In this document: positions 1-7,300 of the stretch, piece after piece
Numbering within the stretch: position 1 is the stretch's first letter
Layout: the number at the start of each line of letters is the position of its first letter
Assembly (NCBI GenBank): GCA_947497905.1
Contig: CANMIH010000004.1
Location: 1 to 64,000 of the forward strand
DNA length: 64,000 nucleotides
Direction: 5' to 3'
Source: an uncultured Pelagimonas sp.
GTDB taxonomy: Bacteria; Pseudomonadota; Alphaproteobacteria; Rhodobacterales; Rhodobacteraceae
The notes under the pieces: generated by a model
What the model was told of the DNA's origin: nothing
Databases searched by the model: none
Seen by the model: the letters and a program-made list of their open reading frames with translations, nothing else
Made by a program: the position numbers and the translations under genes

Positions 1-1119
1 TTGCATCTAATCAATGCGATGGACGGCGGCGATCTGAATGTGCTCGAGATCGAAGAGTTCACCCTGAACACCCATGAGATTCAGGGCACAACCGGCAATG
101 ATATCTTTGATTTCACCGGCGTGCGGTTTCTGGGCATGTCCTTCACAGCGGCGGATCTTGAGGTCTCGACCGGGGATGGCCACGACACGGTGACCGGCTC
201 GGATCAGACCGGGACGCAGATCAACAACTTCAACTCAACCCGGATGGATTACGATCTGGGCGCGGGCAATGACCAGTTCATCGGCGCAGGCAGCAACATC
301 GATGTGGTCTTTGGCCGCTCGGGTGATGACACCATCGGCGGTGGCGCGGGCAATGACACGCTTGAGGGTGGATCGGGCGCGGATCTGATTGATGGAGAGG
401 CGGGCAATGACCTGATTGTTGTGCGCGCCGGGGATCAATCCGAGAGCGACACGCTGATGGGCGGTGCCGGGGTGGACCTGCTGACCAATGCGGCGGGGGC
501 GAATTTTGTGTTCTCGACCTTTGACTACGACGGTGTTGGCCCGGTGATGGGCGCGGGTATTGAACAGGTGAGCCTGAACAATGGCACATTGTTTGGCACG
601 GGGGCGGGCAATGACTTTGACTTTGTCGGCGTCTCCTTCCGCACGATCTCGTTCAACGTGGCGGACCTTGAGGTCTCGACCGGGGCTGGAAATGACGTGG
701 TTCAAGGATCGAACCTGACGGCGGTTCAGTCGAACAACTTCAACCAGACGCGGCTGGATTATGATCTGGGCGCAGGCAACGACAGCTTCACCGGCAATGG
801 AACCATGCTGGATGTGGTCAACGGCGGCAATGGCAATGACACCCTAAACGGTGGCGGCGGTAGTGACACGCTGACCGGGGGCGCCGATGCGGATGTCTTT
901 GTCTTTGAGGCGGATGGCACGCAAACCAACTTTGTGACGGATTACCAGGACGGGGTTGATCGGATTGACGTCAGCGCCACCTCGCTGACCAATTTCGCGG
1001 ATGTTCTGGCGGTGTTGTCGCAGGTTGGTCTGGATGCGCAGATTGCTGAAGGTAGCACAACCATCCGCCTGTCCAATATCAATACGGCTGTTCTGGATGT
1101 GGGAGACTTTATTTTCTGA
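1..1119 (+). CDS. RTX-type calcium-binding secreted protein, C-terminal part (5' end outside window)
   Basis: The reading frame is open from the first base, so the start is probably outside the window; the ttg at base 1 is not a convincing start. The 372 visible residues contain glycine/aspartate-rich nonapeptide motifs (GGAGNDTLEG, GGNGNDTLNG, GGGSDTLTGG) typical of RTX calcium-binding beta-rolls. Two roughly 70-residue segments (about residues 30-100 and 198-268) are diverged copies of each other, each with ADLEVSTG and YDLGAGND. The C-terminus (FVFEADGTQTNFVTDYQDGVDRI) is rich in small and acidic residues and ends in DFIF, like uncleaved type I secretion signals. I infer export by a type I system. 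No catalytic domain is visible, so the specific role is unknown. Confidence 0.8.
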   Translation: MHLINAMDGGDLNVLEIEEFTLNTHEIQGTTGNDIFDFTGVRFLGMSFTAADLEVSTGDGHDTVTGSDQTGTQINNFNSTRMDYDLGAGNDQFIGAGSNIDVVFGRSGDDTIGGGAGNDTLEGGSGADLIDGEAGNDLIVVRAGDQSESDTLMGGAGVDLLTNAAGANFVFSTFDYDGVGPVMGAGIEQVSLNNGTLFGTGAGNDFDFVGVSFRTISFNVADLEVSTGAGNDVVQGSNLTAVQSNNFNQTRLDYDLGAGNDSFTGNGTMLDVVNGGNGNDTLNGGGGSDTLTGGADADVFVFEADGTQTNFVTDYQDGVDRIDVSATSLTNFADVLAVLSQVGLDAQIAEGSTTIRLSNINTAVLDVGDFIF

Positions 1120-1150
1120 AGCGTCGGGTACTTTTAAACATATCAACTAC

Positions 1151-1178
1151 TGGACCTGTCGCGGTTTGATGCCGCTCC
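1151..1178 (+). repeat. Left inverted repeat of the IS3-family element
   Basis: The first 13 bases are identical to the reverse complement of the right end (2417-2429). The next 15 bases match with a few substitutions and include GCCGC. This sets the left boundary of the element. Confidence 0.75.
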
Positions 1179-1213
1179 TTTGATAGCATTTATTGCAGCA
1201 AAGGTTACAAACT

Positions 1214-1482
1214 ATGAGAATGAAACGGACGGACGAATTCCGGTCTGAAGCGGTGCGGATCGCGCTGACGAGTGGGTTGACAAGGAAGCAGGTTGCGTCA
1301 GATTTGGGCGTTGGCCTTTCGACGTTGAACAAGTGGGTCACGGCGCATCGCGACACTGAGGTGGTATCCGATTAAGACTTTGACCCTGTGCGTGAGACTG
1401 AGCGGCTTCGACGCGAGAACCGCATTCTCAAGGAGGAGAGGGTTATTCTAAAAAAGGCCGCAGCCTTCGCGAGCCAAAAGCC
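1214..1482 (+). pseudogene. IS3-family transposase OrfA, interrupted by a stop codon
   Basis: The product starts MRMKRTDEFRSEAVRIALTS, a helix-turn-helix protein of the IS3 OrfA (HTH_Tnp_1) type. A TAA at 1373-1375 cuts it after VVSD. The same frame then carries on with the expected leucine-zipper part (VRETERLRRENRILKEERVILKKA), so this is a single point lesion in an otherwise recognisable gene. I chose ATG 1214 over the upstream TTG 1193 because family members start close to MKR. OrfB follows in the -1 frame, matching programmed frameshifting in intact relatives. Confidence 0.8.
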
Positions 1483-2391
1483 ATGCTCTTCCCGACCACC
1501 CGCCTTTGTCAGGTCCTGGATGTCATCGAACGAGGCTTACATGCCTATCACAGCCGCCTGGCCAGCCAACGGCAGCGAGCCGAGATGATCGTTCTGGCGC
1601 ACATCAAGGAACAATCTCGCCTCAGCCTTGGCAGCTATGGCCGTCCAGGAATGACCGAAGAGTTGAAGGAACTTGGCCTGAACATCGGCCACCGTCGCGT
1701 TGGTAGGCTGATGCGTGACAACGAATTACGGGTCGAGAGATCAAAGAAATACAAGGTGACGACCATTGCCGGGCAGGCAATTGCAAAGCAATTTGCCGAG
1801 TGGGGGACAGCAACCACGCTTTCAACGTCGCGCCGAGCCTGCTGAACCGGGATTTCCGTGCAGATCAACCGAACCAGAAGTGGGCCGGTGACATCAGCTA
1901 TGTCTGGACGCGAGAAGGATGGCTCTACCTTGCCGTGATCCTTGATCTGCATTCCCGGCGCATCATTGGATGGGCGGTGATCAATCGCATGAAACGGGAC
2001 CTGGCGATCCGGGCTTTGAAGATGGCCATCGCTCTACGCCAACCGCCCAAGGGCTGCCTTCACCATACGGATCGCGGCAGCCAATATTGCGCCAACGATT
2101 ATCAGAAGCTTCTGCGTCAGCATGGCTTCCAAGTATCGATGAGCGGTTAGGGCAACTGCTATGACAATTCGGCCCCTCTCGACAGCATGCTTAGCATGCG
2201 CCTGCCGGGCAATGGTCGAGACGTTCTTCAAAACGATCAAGGCCGAGCTCATCTGGCGCAGGTCGTGGCAGACGCGTAGAGACGCGGAGTTGGCCATCTT
2301 CCGATACATCAACGGCTTCTACAATCCGCGACGGCGGCACTCAGCATTGGGCTGGAAAAGCCCGGTCGCCTTCGAGCGGAAAGTGGCCTAA
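1470..2391 (+). pseudogene. IS3-family transposase OrfB (DDE integrase), multiply frameshifted
   Basis: Three reading frames must be joined to rebuild the protein. The first (to about 1800) holds the HTH_21-type region (SYGRPGMTEELKELGLNIGH). The second (about 1800-2150) holds the first two catalytic acids in KWAGDISYVWT and HTDRGSQYC, followed by a TAG at 2148-2150. The third (to 2391) holds the catalytic glutamate in MVETFFKTIKAE and the terminal NPRRRHSALGW block. Near 2172-2208 an insertion of about 37 bases, containing agcatgc twice, splits the conserved GNCYDN/MVETFF junction and causes the last frame change. The enzyme cannot be made as one chain. Confidence 0.85.
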
Positions 2392-2401
2392 ACGAACACC
2401 T

Positions 2402-2429
2402 GGGGCGGCACTAAAACGCGACAGGTCCA
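2402..2429 (-). repeat. Right inverted repeat of the IS3-family element
   Basis: The reverse complement begins TGGACCTGTCGCG and matches the left end at 1151. It lies 10 bp after the orfB stop codon, as usual for IS3 elements. Confidence 0.75.
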
Positions 2430-2980
2430 AAGTGTTCGGGCAGAAGGCGCGAGTGAGGTTGGATCCGCTTGATGTTAAGCGGGTGGGATAGGGCAGGTTT
2501 ACGGACGAAGCTGCCGTTAGTTCGCATACTCTCAAAGTCTGCTTACAAAGAGAAACCTGTGTGTGTTTGTGGCCGACAGACAGACTTAGCGCTCAATCCA
2601 TTTCGGCGGGAAAGAGTAATTGGTTCAAGGTAAATGCAATGGACTAGGAAGCTCTATTACTTGGCAGAAGCCTGACTTCTGCCATTGCGACGAAAGTGGT
2701 CATAGGCGCCACGGTTGCTCCGAGTACGGCTCCATAGAGAGCGTTGAATAGTACAAAGCCAATCAGCGACAGTTGGTCGATCGCGAGAGCAGAAAATGTC
2801 CAAAAGACAAGAAATGGCAGTACCGACACCGCCAGTAGGGTCAAGGCCATGCTGCCAGAAAAAAGGGGGCAATGATATCCTGCTGAGCAGCCATGTCACA
2901 CAAGGCGAATTTATCTCTGCCAACTCACTGTTCAGTACTTTTTGTGAGATATCTTCGAAACGAAATAGCTGGTGAAAAAC
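2430..2980. other. Interval without an intact gene
   Basis: Between the IS3 element and the next transposase remnant I find no intact coding region. The minus strand at 2644-2862 has a hydrophobic fragment listed separately. The rest has stops in all frames and no clear RNA gene. Confidence 0.5.
2644..2862 (-). pseudogene. Possible fragment of a major facilitator-type membrane transporter
   Basis: About 70 residues are open, with two strongly hydrophobic stretches (LTLLAVSVLPFLVFWTF and SLIGFVLFNALYGAVLGATV) separated by a short loop, and then a short tail. The pattern resembles transmembrane helices of major facilitator transporters, where a helix rich in small residues (GAVLGATVAPM) is common. 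There is no convincing upstream start or ribosome binding site, and the fragment is surrounded by transposase debris. I read it as a leftover of a gene destroyed by insertion. It could also be a chance hydrophobic frame. Confidence 0.3.
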
Positions 2981-2989
2981 GTGAAGAAG

Positions 2990-3151
2990 AAGGTCGTCGT
3001 CATCCGTGAGCCTCTCCAACTGAAAGCCGGTGTCGGCAAGTGGATCGAGTTCTACAACCGCAAACGCCGCCATTCCGCCCTTGGCGGCAAACCTCCGGCC
3101 GTGGTTTATTGGCTAAGAAAAGACGAAACTCAACCCGATCAGCAGGACTAG
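2990..3151 (+). pseudogene. IS3-type transposase C-terminal remnant (copy 2)
   Basis: The frame ending at TAG 3149-3151 reads WIEFYNRKRRHSALGGKPP from 3041, then VVYWLRKDETQPDQQD. The FYN-RKRRHSALG-KPP block is the conserved C-terminal end of IS3-family OrfB proteins. No catalytic residues remain upstream. It differs from the neighbouring element, so it derives from a different IS. Confidence 0.65.
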
Positions 3152-3186
3152 AGAGTAGCTTAAGTTACGCGGAATCTTGCCCAAAC

Positions 3187-3327
3187 ATTGGGGAGAAGCT
3201 CACACAGATCCTGATCCAACAAAGGAGAAAGCGCTACAACACGAAGAGACTCCACAGTGCGTTGAGCCATCGGCCACCAGCCCCGGAAACCATCATACCA
3301 ATGGAACACAGGCCAATCATGCACTAA
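3187..3327 (+). pseudogene. IS3-type transposase C-terminal remnant (copy 3)
   Basis: The frame reads RKRYNTKRLHSALSHRPPAPE and ends EHRPIMH before a TAA at 3325-3327. YNT-R-HSAL-RPPAPE is the diagnostic tail of another IS3-family OrfB subgroup. Only about 45 residues survive. The sequence after the stop (to about 3370) looks like a decayed IS end, but I cannot identify the opposite end. Confidence 0.65.
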
Positions 3328-3329
3328 CA

Positions 3330-3729
3330 ATCAAACCGGACCTGTTAGATGAGGCTGCTCAAATTGAATAGTGAAGTTTTGGTTGCGTCAATTTCAATAA
3401 TAGGAATGGCGGCCTTTACCATAATGCATCCCCTGAAGCGGTACCGTTTGTTGAAGCTGGGGGTTTGGGTCATATTTTCAGCTCTGGTTCTAGCGCGCTA
3501 CGTTTACCACCTTTGAAAGTACGCGCTCGGCGGCCTGCGCTACTCAGGTGACAGCTATTGGCACTTAGAAACGCCCGCCGCGCAGTCGTGGATCCGGCGG
3601 GCGCGATATTGTTGATGCCGATCTCGATTTGTTTCAGCGTAACTTTTCTTAGCTGACGTGTGAACTTAGCATCAAATACTAGCAGGAACACAACCCATCG
3701 AAAGGGCTGAGACTTCCTATGACGGCTGC
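3330..3729. other. Interval without a recognisable gene
   Basis: A minus-strand open frame of 87 codons covers 3470-3733 and a plus-strand frame covers about 3388-3555. Neither has a plausible ribosome binding site or a sequence I recognise. The region separates transposase debris from the copper-type operon. Confidence 0.4.
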
Positions 3730-4155
3730 TCAATGCTCGGGGTTTCGACCTTCCTGTATTTCTCTTTCACGGGCAGGCCATGTTGACGCGATGAAGGCTA
3801 AGATGTCCCATATTTCGGCATCGCTCATGGTGTCACCAAAGCCGGGCATTCCACTTGAGAAACCGGTCACCCCCATTCGCGACAGCGCCTCTTGCCCGCC
3901 TAGTTTGGTGTAGTTGAACAATTGTGTGTTTGAATGATGCCAGGTATGTCCGGTTTCATCATGAGGAGGCGCGGGCAGCATGCCGTTTTCATCGACCTCA
4001 CGCCAATTAGGTTGACCCTCTAGATCTCCCCCATGGCAGGCCGCGCAATGTTGGGTGTAAAGGGTCTTTCCGCGGAAGATATCTCGACCTTCCAGCTCAT
4101 GCCCCGCCTTTGCTTCACCGGCAAGCACCACAAGTGCAATTGCGATGTGCTTCAT
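3730..4155 (-). CDS. Small exported c-type cytochrome
   Basis: The 141-residue product has a short signal peptide (MKHIAIALVVLAGEAKA) and one heme-binding motif, CAACH, at about residues 40-44. A likely axial methionine lies in SSGMPGFGD and a terminal cytochrome-c helix in DAEIWDILAFIASTWP. I chose ATG 4155 because it overlaps the stop of the multicopper oxidase by ATGA and gives a proper signal peptide; an in-frame ATG 66 bases upstream would destroy it. Being last in the copper-type operon, it probably accepts or passes electrons in the periplasm next to the oxidase. Its partner is inferred, not shown. Confidence 0.85.
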   Translation of the reverse strand: MKHIAIALVVLAGEAKAGHELEGRDIFRGKTLYTQHCAACHGGDLEGQPNWREVDENGMLPAPPHDETGHTWHHSNTQLFNYTKLGGQEALSRMGVTGFSSGMPGFGDTMSDAEIWDILAFIASTWPAREREIQEGRNPEH

Positions 4156-5456
4156 ATCACTTCCACCCATGTTTTCATGCCGGCCGCTTGATGTCCCAGC
4201 ATATGGCAGTGCAAAAGCCATTTACCCGGATTGTCAAAAACACAAAGAATGTCGCGGGTCTCACCCCGGTTCAACAACGTGGTGTCGCGGAAATCACCGA
4301 GTGTCCCTGCTGTTTCTTCAAAGAAGTGATGGCCGTGCAGGTGGATCCCGTGCGGGAAGGCAGTGTCATTGATCAGGCGAATACGCGCCGTTTCGCCTCG
4401 ATTGAATGTTGCAAAGGGAGTATCGGGAAGACCGGAATGGCCGTTCAGTGCCCAGATGTCGTTGCCAGTGTGGCGCCCACCCATCGCCCCGCCCTCCATG
4501 ATTAGAGTCAGTTCGTGATCGGGCGTTCCTGGTGTCGTGACATGGGCGGGCGGTAAAGCCGAAATGTCGCCTGTTATTGGCGAGGGATTTTCGCCTTCAA
4601 CCTCAATGCGCCCGAGTTCATACGGTTCATCGCGTGTTGGAAAATCAAAGCGAAGAGTGTCTGTCACATCGACTATCAAATCTGTGCGTTGTGCTGGCGC
4701 CAGTACGATGTCGCTGATATCGCGCGGGGTGGGTAATGGCATGCCGTCTAGAGCCACGACTTTGCCGATTCCACCGGTCATCATTACCGGAAAGACCCGG
4801 GCGGTCGCTGCATTGATCAGGCGTAGCCGAAGCCGGTCACCTCGACGGACTTTTGAGACAGACGGAAGAGCACGCGCAAAATTGCCCAACCGACCGGCGT
4901 GCGCAAAATCATGGCGGTTGCCAAAACCGCCCGCCAATGTTCCGTCTTCTTGCAAACGCCAATCGTCGATCACCACCGTAATGTCATGATCAACCTTGGG
5001 CGGCTCAGCTTCTTCGACGATCAATGGGCCATATAGCCCCTGTTCGACCTGTTCCCAGGAACGGCTGTGTGAGTGATACCAGAAGGTGCCTGCATCTGGT
5101 GCCAGAAAGGAATAGTCGAAGTGATCGCCATCTGAAACCGGATCCTGGGTCATTCCAGGTACGCCATCCATGGCATTATCGATGCGGATGCCATGCCAGT
5201 GTAATGCGCTGTCGGAGCCGATCTGGTTCTCAAACCGAACATCTAGCCGAGCCCCTTGTGTCAATCGCAATTCTGGCCCAGGGGTGGATCCGTTCAAGCC
5301 CAGCATCGCAGTTTGGCCGTCTCCTATGGGCAGGATCTGCGCTACCACGGGTTCGGCTCTCAAGATAGTTGGGGCAGCCAAAGCGATGCGTGGCATTGTA
5401 AAGGCTGCTGCACCTCCGGCCAGAACGGAGCGACGCGTCACATTGCGAATGGTCAT
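4152..5456 (-). CDS. Tat-exported multicopper oxidase
   Basis: The 434-residue protein starts with a twin-arginine signal (VTRRSVLAGGAAAF, residues 6-19). All four copper-binding motifs are visible: HWHG near residue 86, WYHSHS near 126, HGIHLHGHHF at 369-378 and HCHMLGHQAAGM at 416-427, where Cys417 is the type 1 copper ligand. The length fits two- to three-cupredoxin oxidases of the CueO/CopA/laccase type. Such enzymes oxidise Cu(I), Mn(II) or phenols at the expense of oxygen. It overlaps its neighbours on both sides by ATGA. Copper detoxification is the most likely role given the Cys/His-rich protein at the operon head. There is no methionine-rich CueO-type insert that I can see. Confidence 0.88.
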   Translation of the reverse strand: MTIRNVTRRSVLAGGAAAFTMPRIALAAPTILRAEPVVAQILPIGDGQTAMLGLNGSTPGPELRLTQGARLDVRFENQIGSDSALHWHGIRIDNAMDGVPGMTQDPVSDGDHFDYSFLAPDAGTFWYHSHSRSWEQVEQGLYGPLIVEEAEPPKVDHDITVVIDDWRLQEDGTLAGGFGNRHDFAHAGRLGNFARALPSVSKVRRGDRLRLRLINAATARVFPVMMTGGIGKVVALDGMPLPTPRDISDIVLAPAQRTDLIVDVTDTLRFDFPTRDEPYELGRIEVEGENPSPITGDISALPPAHVTTPGTPDHELTLIMEGGAMGGRHTGNDIWALNGHSGLPDTPFATFNRGETARIRLINDTAFPHGIHLHGHHFFEETAGTLGDFRDTTLLNRGETRDILCVFDNPGKWLLHCHMLGHQAAGMKTWVEVI

Positions 5457-5629
5457 TTGAGAAACTCCTTTTGGCTAGCTCTGCAATATTCGCCAGGCTG
5501 CATCAGGCTGGCATTCAAGTTGTCCCTGGCTTTGACGTGTTGAGCCAACACGAGTGCTGCGGCCTTGGGCTCCAACTCACCAGCGGTGAAATCCTCAATA
5601 CACCGGCCCACCATAACAGGTTCGGTCAT
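5453..5629 (-). CDS. 58-residue protein of unknown function in the copper-type operon
   Basis: ATG at 5629 is preceded by AGAGGAAAG at good spacing and opens 58 codons ending in a TGA that overlaps the oxidase ATG (ATGA at 5453-5456). It starts MTEPVMVGRCIEDFTAGELE and ends YCRASQKEFLK. There is no signal peptide or membrane segment, and two cysteines (residues 10 and 49). The translational coupling and spacing make it a real gene although it is short. I recognise no family. A cytoplasmic accessory or small chaperone role for the Tat-exported oxidase is only a guess. Confidence 0.7.
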   Translation of the reverse strand: MTEPVMVGRCIEDFTAGELEPKAAALVLAQHVKARDNLNASLMQPGEYCRASQKEFLK

Positions 5630-5681
5630 GTTCTTTCCTCTAGTTTAATTTGAATGAATGCCCTCAGGAGGGCGCACATTC

Positions 5682-6014
5682 TCACAAACGAGGTGGCGGT
5701 GGATCAAACCCGATCGAATAGTCGTGGGCTGACGACGTATTGGAAATCTGAACATCCAATATCGTTACAATCGGCTCAAGATTGGGAGAGTGACGGTCGC
5801 TTTGTAGCGAGGCACAAGTCAAACAGAGCTGGCAAGCCGCCGCTCTGGCATGATGAGACGCGTCGTCATGCTCTGAACATGGTGTAGGGCAAGGCGCGAC
5901 ATGATCAGCTGTCACCTGTGCTCCGATTGCTGGTGGCGATGTGATGAGAAACATTCCGAGCAAAAGCGTCGTCAGAACCGTCGAAAGCCAAAATCTCTGC
6001 GCGATGGACCACAT
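5682..6014 (-). CDS. Exported Cys/His-rich small protein, first gene of the copper-type operon
   Basis: The 110-residue product has an N-terminal hydrophobic segment (residues 9-31, cleavable after about AIGA). A dense metal-ligand region follows: H38, C42, C46, H49, H54, H55, then a CxxCxxC run at C61, C64 and C67. It ends in DYSIGFDPPPPRL. Proteins with this architecture (signal peptide, Cys/His cluster, proline-rich tail) are common beside copper-resistance genes, some called DUF2946-like. I cannot prove that family. The operon position ahead of a multicopper oxidase supports periplasmic copper binding. It is 52 bp upstream of the 58-residue gene. Confidence 0.7.
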   Translation of the reverse strand: MWSIAQRFWLSTVLTTLLLGMFLITSPPAIGAQVTADHVAPCPTPCSEHDDASHHARAAACQLCLTCASLQSDRHSPNLEPIVTILDVQISNTSSAHDYSIGFDPPPPRL

Positions 6015-6229
6015 AACATCAGTTTGGCCTTAGCTGCGTGCGTGCACAAGATAAGGTTAGTCACGAATGCCTGCTCTGATGTCGCAGCACACATTATCTT
6101 TCGTGAAAACTATAAAGCTCCAAGGTCACGGATTTCGTTTTGATCAAAGCGCTATTGGAAGTTGGCGCCAGTTTCTGAATTAGAGCGGGCACTTGCACAT
6201 TGACCCCGAGATGTTTTGGAATACACTAG
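6015..6229. promoter_or_regulatory. Upstream region of the copper-type operon
   Basis: This AT-richer stretch should carry the promoter for the minus-strand operon starting at 6014. On the minus strand a block GACCTTGGAGCTTTATAG (near 6112-6134) is suggestive of MerR/CueR-type promoters, but it lacks a convincing long dyad. I therefore do not name a regulator. Confidence 0.3.
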
Positions 6230-6469
6230 TTCACTAAATGTTCCTGGTGTAGTTTCTGCCCATGGCCGGAAACATATGTCTATGTCGAATGCTGGCTCTG
6301 CCCGCATCGCAAAATGATCCAGGAGCCGGATCTTGTTCGTAAGATCATGTCGAACCATCGGCGGAACATATTTCACTGTACCCAGTGCGGGCACGTCGGG
6401 CGCATGGGCATTCGGATAGGATGGTTCACCCATTCTCCGCGCTACGCTTCCGGGCAATCAAACGGGTAG
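6230..6469 (+). other. Open frame with three CxxC pairs, possible zinc-ribbon remnant
   Basis: A plus-strand frame, open from 6230 to TAG 6467-6469, encodes CSWCSFC, then ECWLCPHRK, then FHCTQCGHVGRMGIR. The spacing between the CWLC and CTQC pairs fits a zinc ribbon. No ATG precedes the cysteines (the first is at 6314), and there is no ribosome binding site. If real it is a truncated gene or uses an unseen start. It runs toward, and ends about 240 bp before, the tRNA-Ser gene. Confidence 0.3.
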
Positions 6470-6711
6470 GTCCTGAACTGGTTGAAGGTGTGGCGCTAGA
6501 TGCCACAGTAGTCACCTCAAACGTCGCGGTGCTTGTGATTTGAAGCGGCGATTCTCTTCGTCTGAACCCTCAAAACTCCCGCGGAAGTCTTTGCCAATTT
6601 CTTGCCAATAGAGGGGCAAATTCACGGTATGTTCTGGGAAGTGGCGGCTTTGCAGGCACCACAACCGCCTCGGCGGCTGCCATCGTAGCTCTTTGATTTA
6701 TTTGAGGTTAA

Positions 6712-6801
6712 TGGCGGAGACGAAGGGATTCGAACCCTCGAGACGGTTTCCCGCCTACTCCCTTAGCAGGGGAGCGCCTTCGACCACTCGGCCACGTCTC
6801 C
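6712..6801 (-). tRNA. tRNA-Ser(GCT)
   Basis: The minus strand gives a 90-nt tRNA. The acceptor strand is GGAGACG, paired to CGTCTCC, with an encoded CCA at the 3' end. The anticodon stem-loop CTCCC-CTGCTAA-GGGAG has GCT at the anticodon, which reads AGC/AGU serine codons. A long variable arm typical of class II tRNA-Ser is present, and the T loop reads GGTTCGAATCC. Confidence 0.95.
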
Positions 6802-7300
6802 GCTGATCGGTATATCCGCGCAAGCGACGGATATACAAGGCCAATTTCACCAAGTTCGTAATTTTTTTTCAAGACAGCGTAACCCCCTTGAAACCACACA
6901 GAATAGCGCTGATGTGCACCCAGTTTTGGGCAAGATTTGCTCAACGTTCCCAAGCCCTGCTCTGCTGAAGGTCGGCTGGGAGAACGCTGAATCACCTGCA
7001 ATACTTCGGGCGGAACAAAATCGCTTCAAACTATTCCGTCCCGAACTGGTCTAGCCCAACTCCTCCTTGACCAGAGGAATGGGCATGAACAACAGCATGA
7101 CAAGGAGAGAGCCAAACCGCCACTCGACCACGTCTCTGCCGACGCGTTAAGTTGGTCCATTCTAGAGACATAGGTCTTATTTTGGAGGATTTTGATTTTC
7201 TTGCGGGTTGCGAGAGTTTGGTTCCGGAGAAATGGTCTGTGATTTTAAAGTTTCGGCTGCAGAGCGCTGTGGCGAGCCTTATGGGCCAAACCGCTGGGGG
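6802..7300. other. Non-coding interval between tRNA-Ser and dnaE2, with a tRNA-like fragment
   Basis: No supported gene lies here. Open frames on both strands lack start signals. The only notable element is the tRNA-Ser-like fragment at 7111-7138. Confidence 0.5.
7111..7138 (-). pseudogene. Fragment resembling the 5' third of a tRNA-Ser
   Basis: Bases 7120-7138 match the 5' acceptor/D-arm region of the nearby tRNA-Ser (6783-6801) at 17 of 19 positions. Weaker similarity continues upstream through a GAGAGAGCC segment. The rest of a tRNA fold is missing on the minus strand. It is either a decayed duplicate tRNA gene or a scar of integration at the tRNA locus. Confidence 0.5.

Larger units (their letters stand above)
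1151..2429 (+). mobile_element. Degenerate IS3-family insertion sequence, about 1.28 kb
   Basis: The ends are imperfect inverted repeats: the left end starts TGGACCTGTCGCG at 1151 and the reverse complement of the right end starts TGGACCTGTCGCG at 2429, with similarity continuing for about 28 bases. Inside lie an orfA and an orfB with the DDE integrase signature of IS3 transposases. Both genes are broken, so the element should be immobile without help. I see no clear target-site duplication: the flanks are CTAC on the left and AAGT on the right. It sits 32 bp downstream of the RTX gene stop. Confidence 0.85.

Noticed and set aside
235-705. Long minus-strand open frame opposite the RTX repeats
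   Set aside because: It is a mirror of the repetitive Gly/Asp coding sequence, with no start signals or recognisable domains.
3470-3733. 87-codon minus-strand frame downstream of the cytochrome gene
   Set aside because: No recognisable domain or ribosome site; it sits in decayed IS surroundings.
6015-6150. CueR/MerR operator upstream of the copper-type operon
   Set aside because: The block GACCTTGGAGC...TATAG is suggestive, but I could not find a proper dyad with 19-20 bp promoter spacing.
6152-6457. 101-codon minus-strand open frame
   Set aside because: No ribosome site or known family; the opposite strand has the more convincing CxxC pattern.
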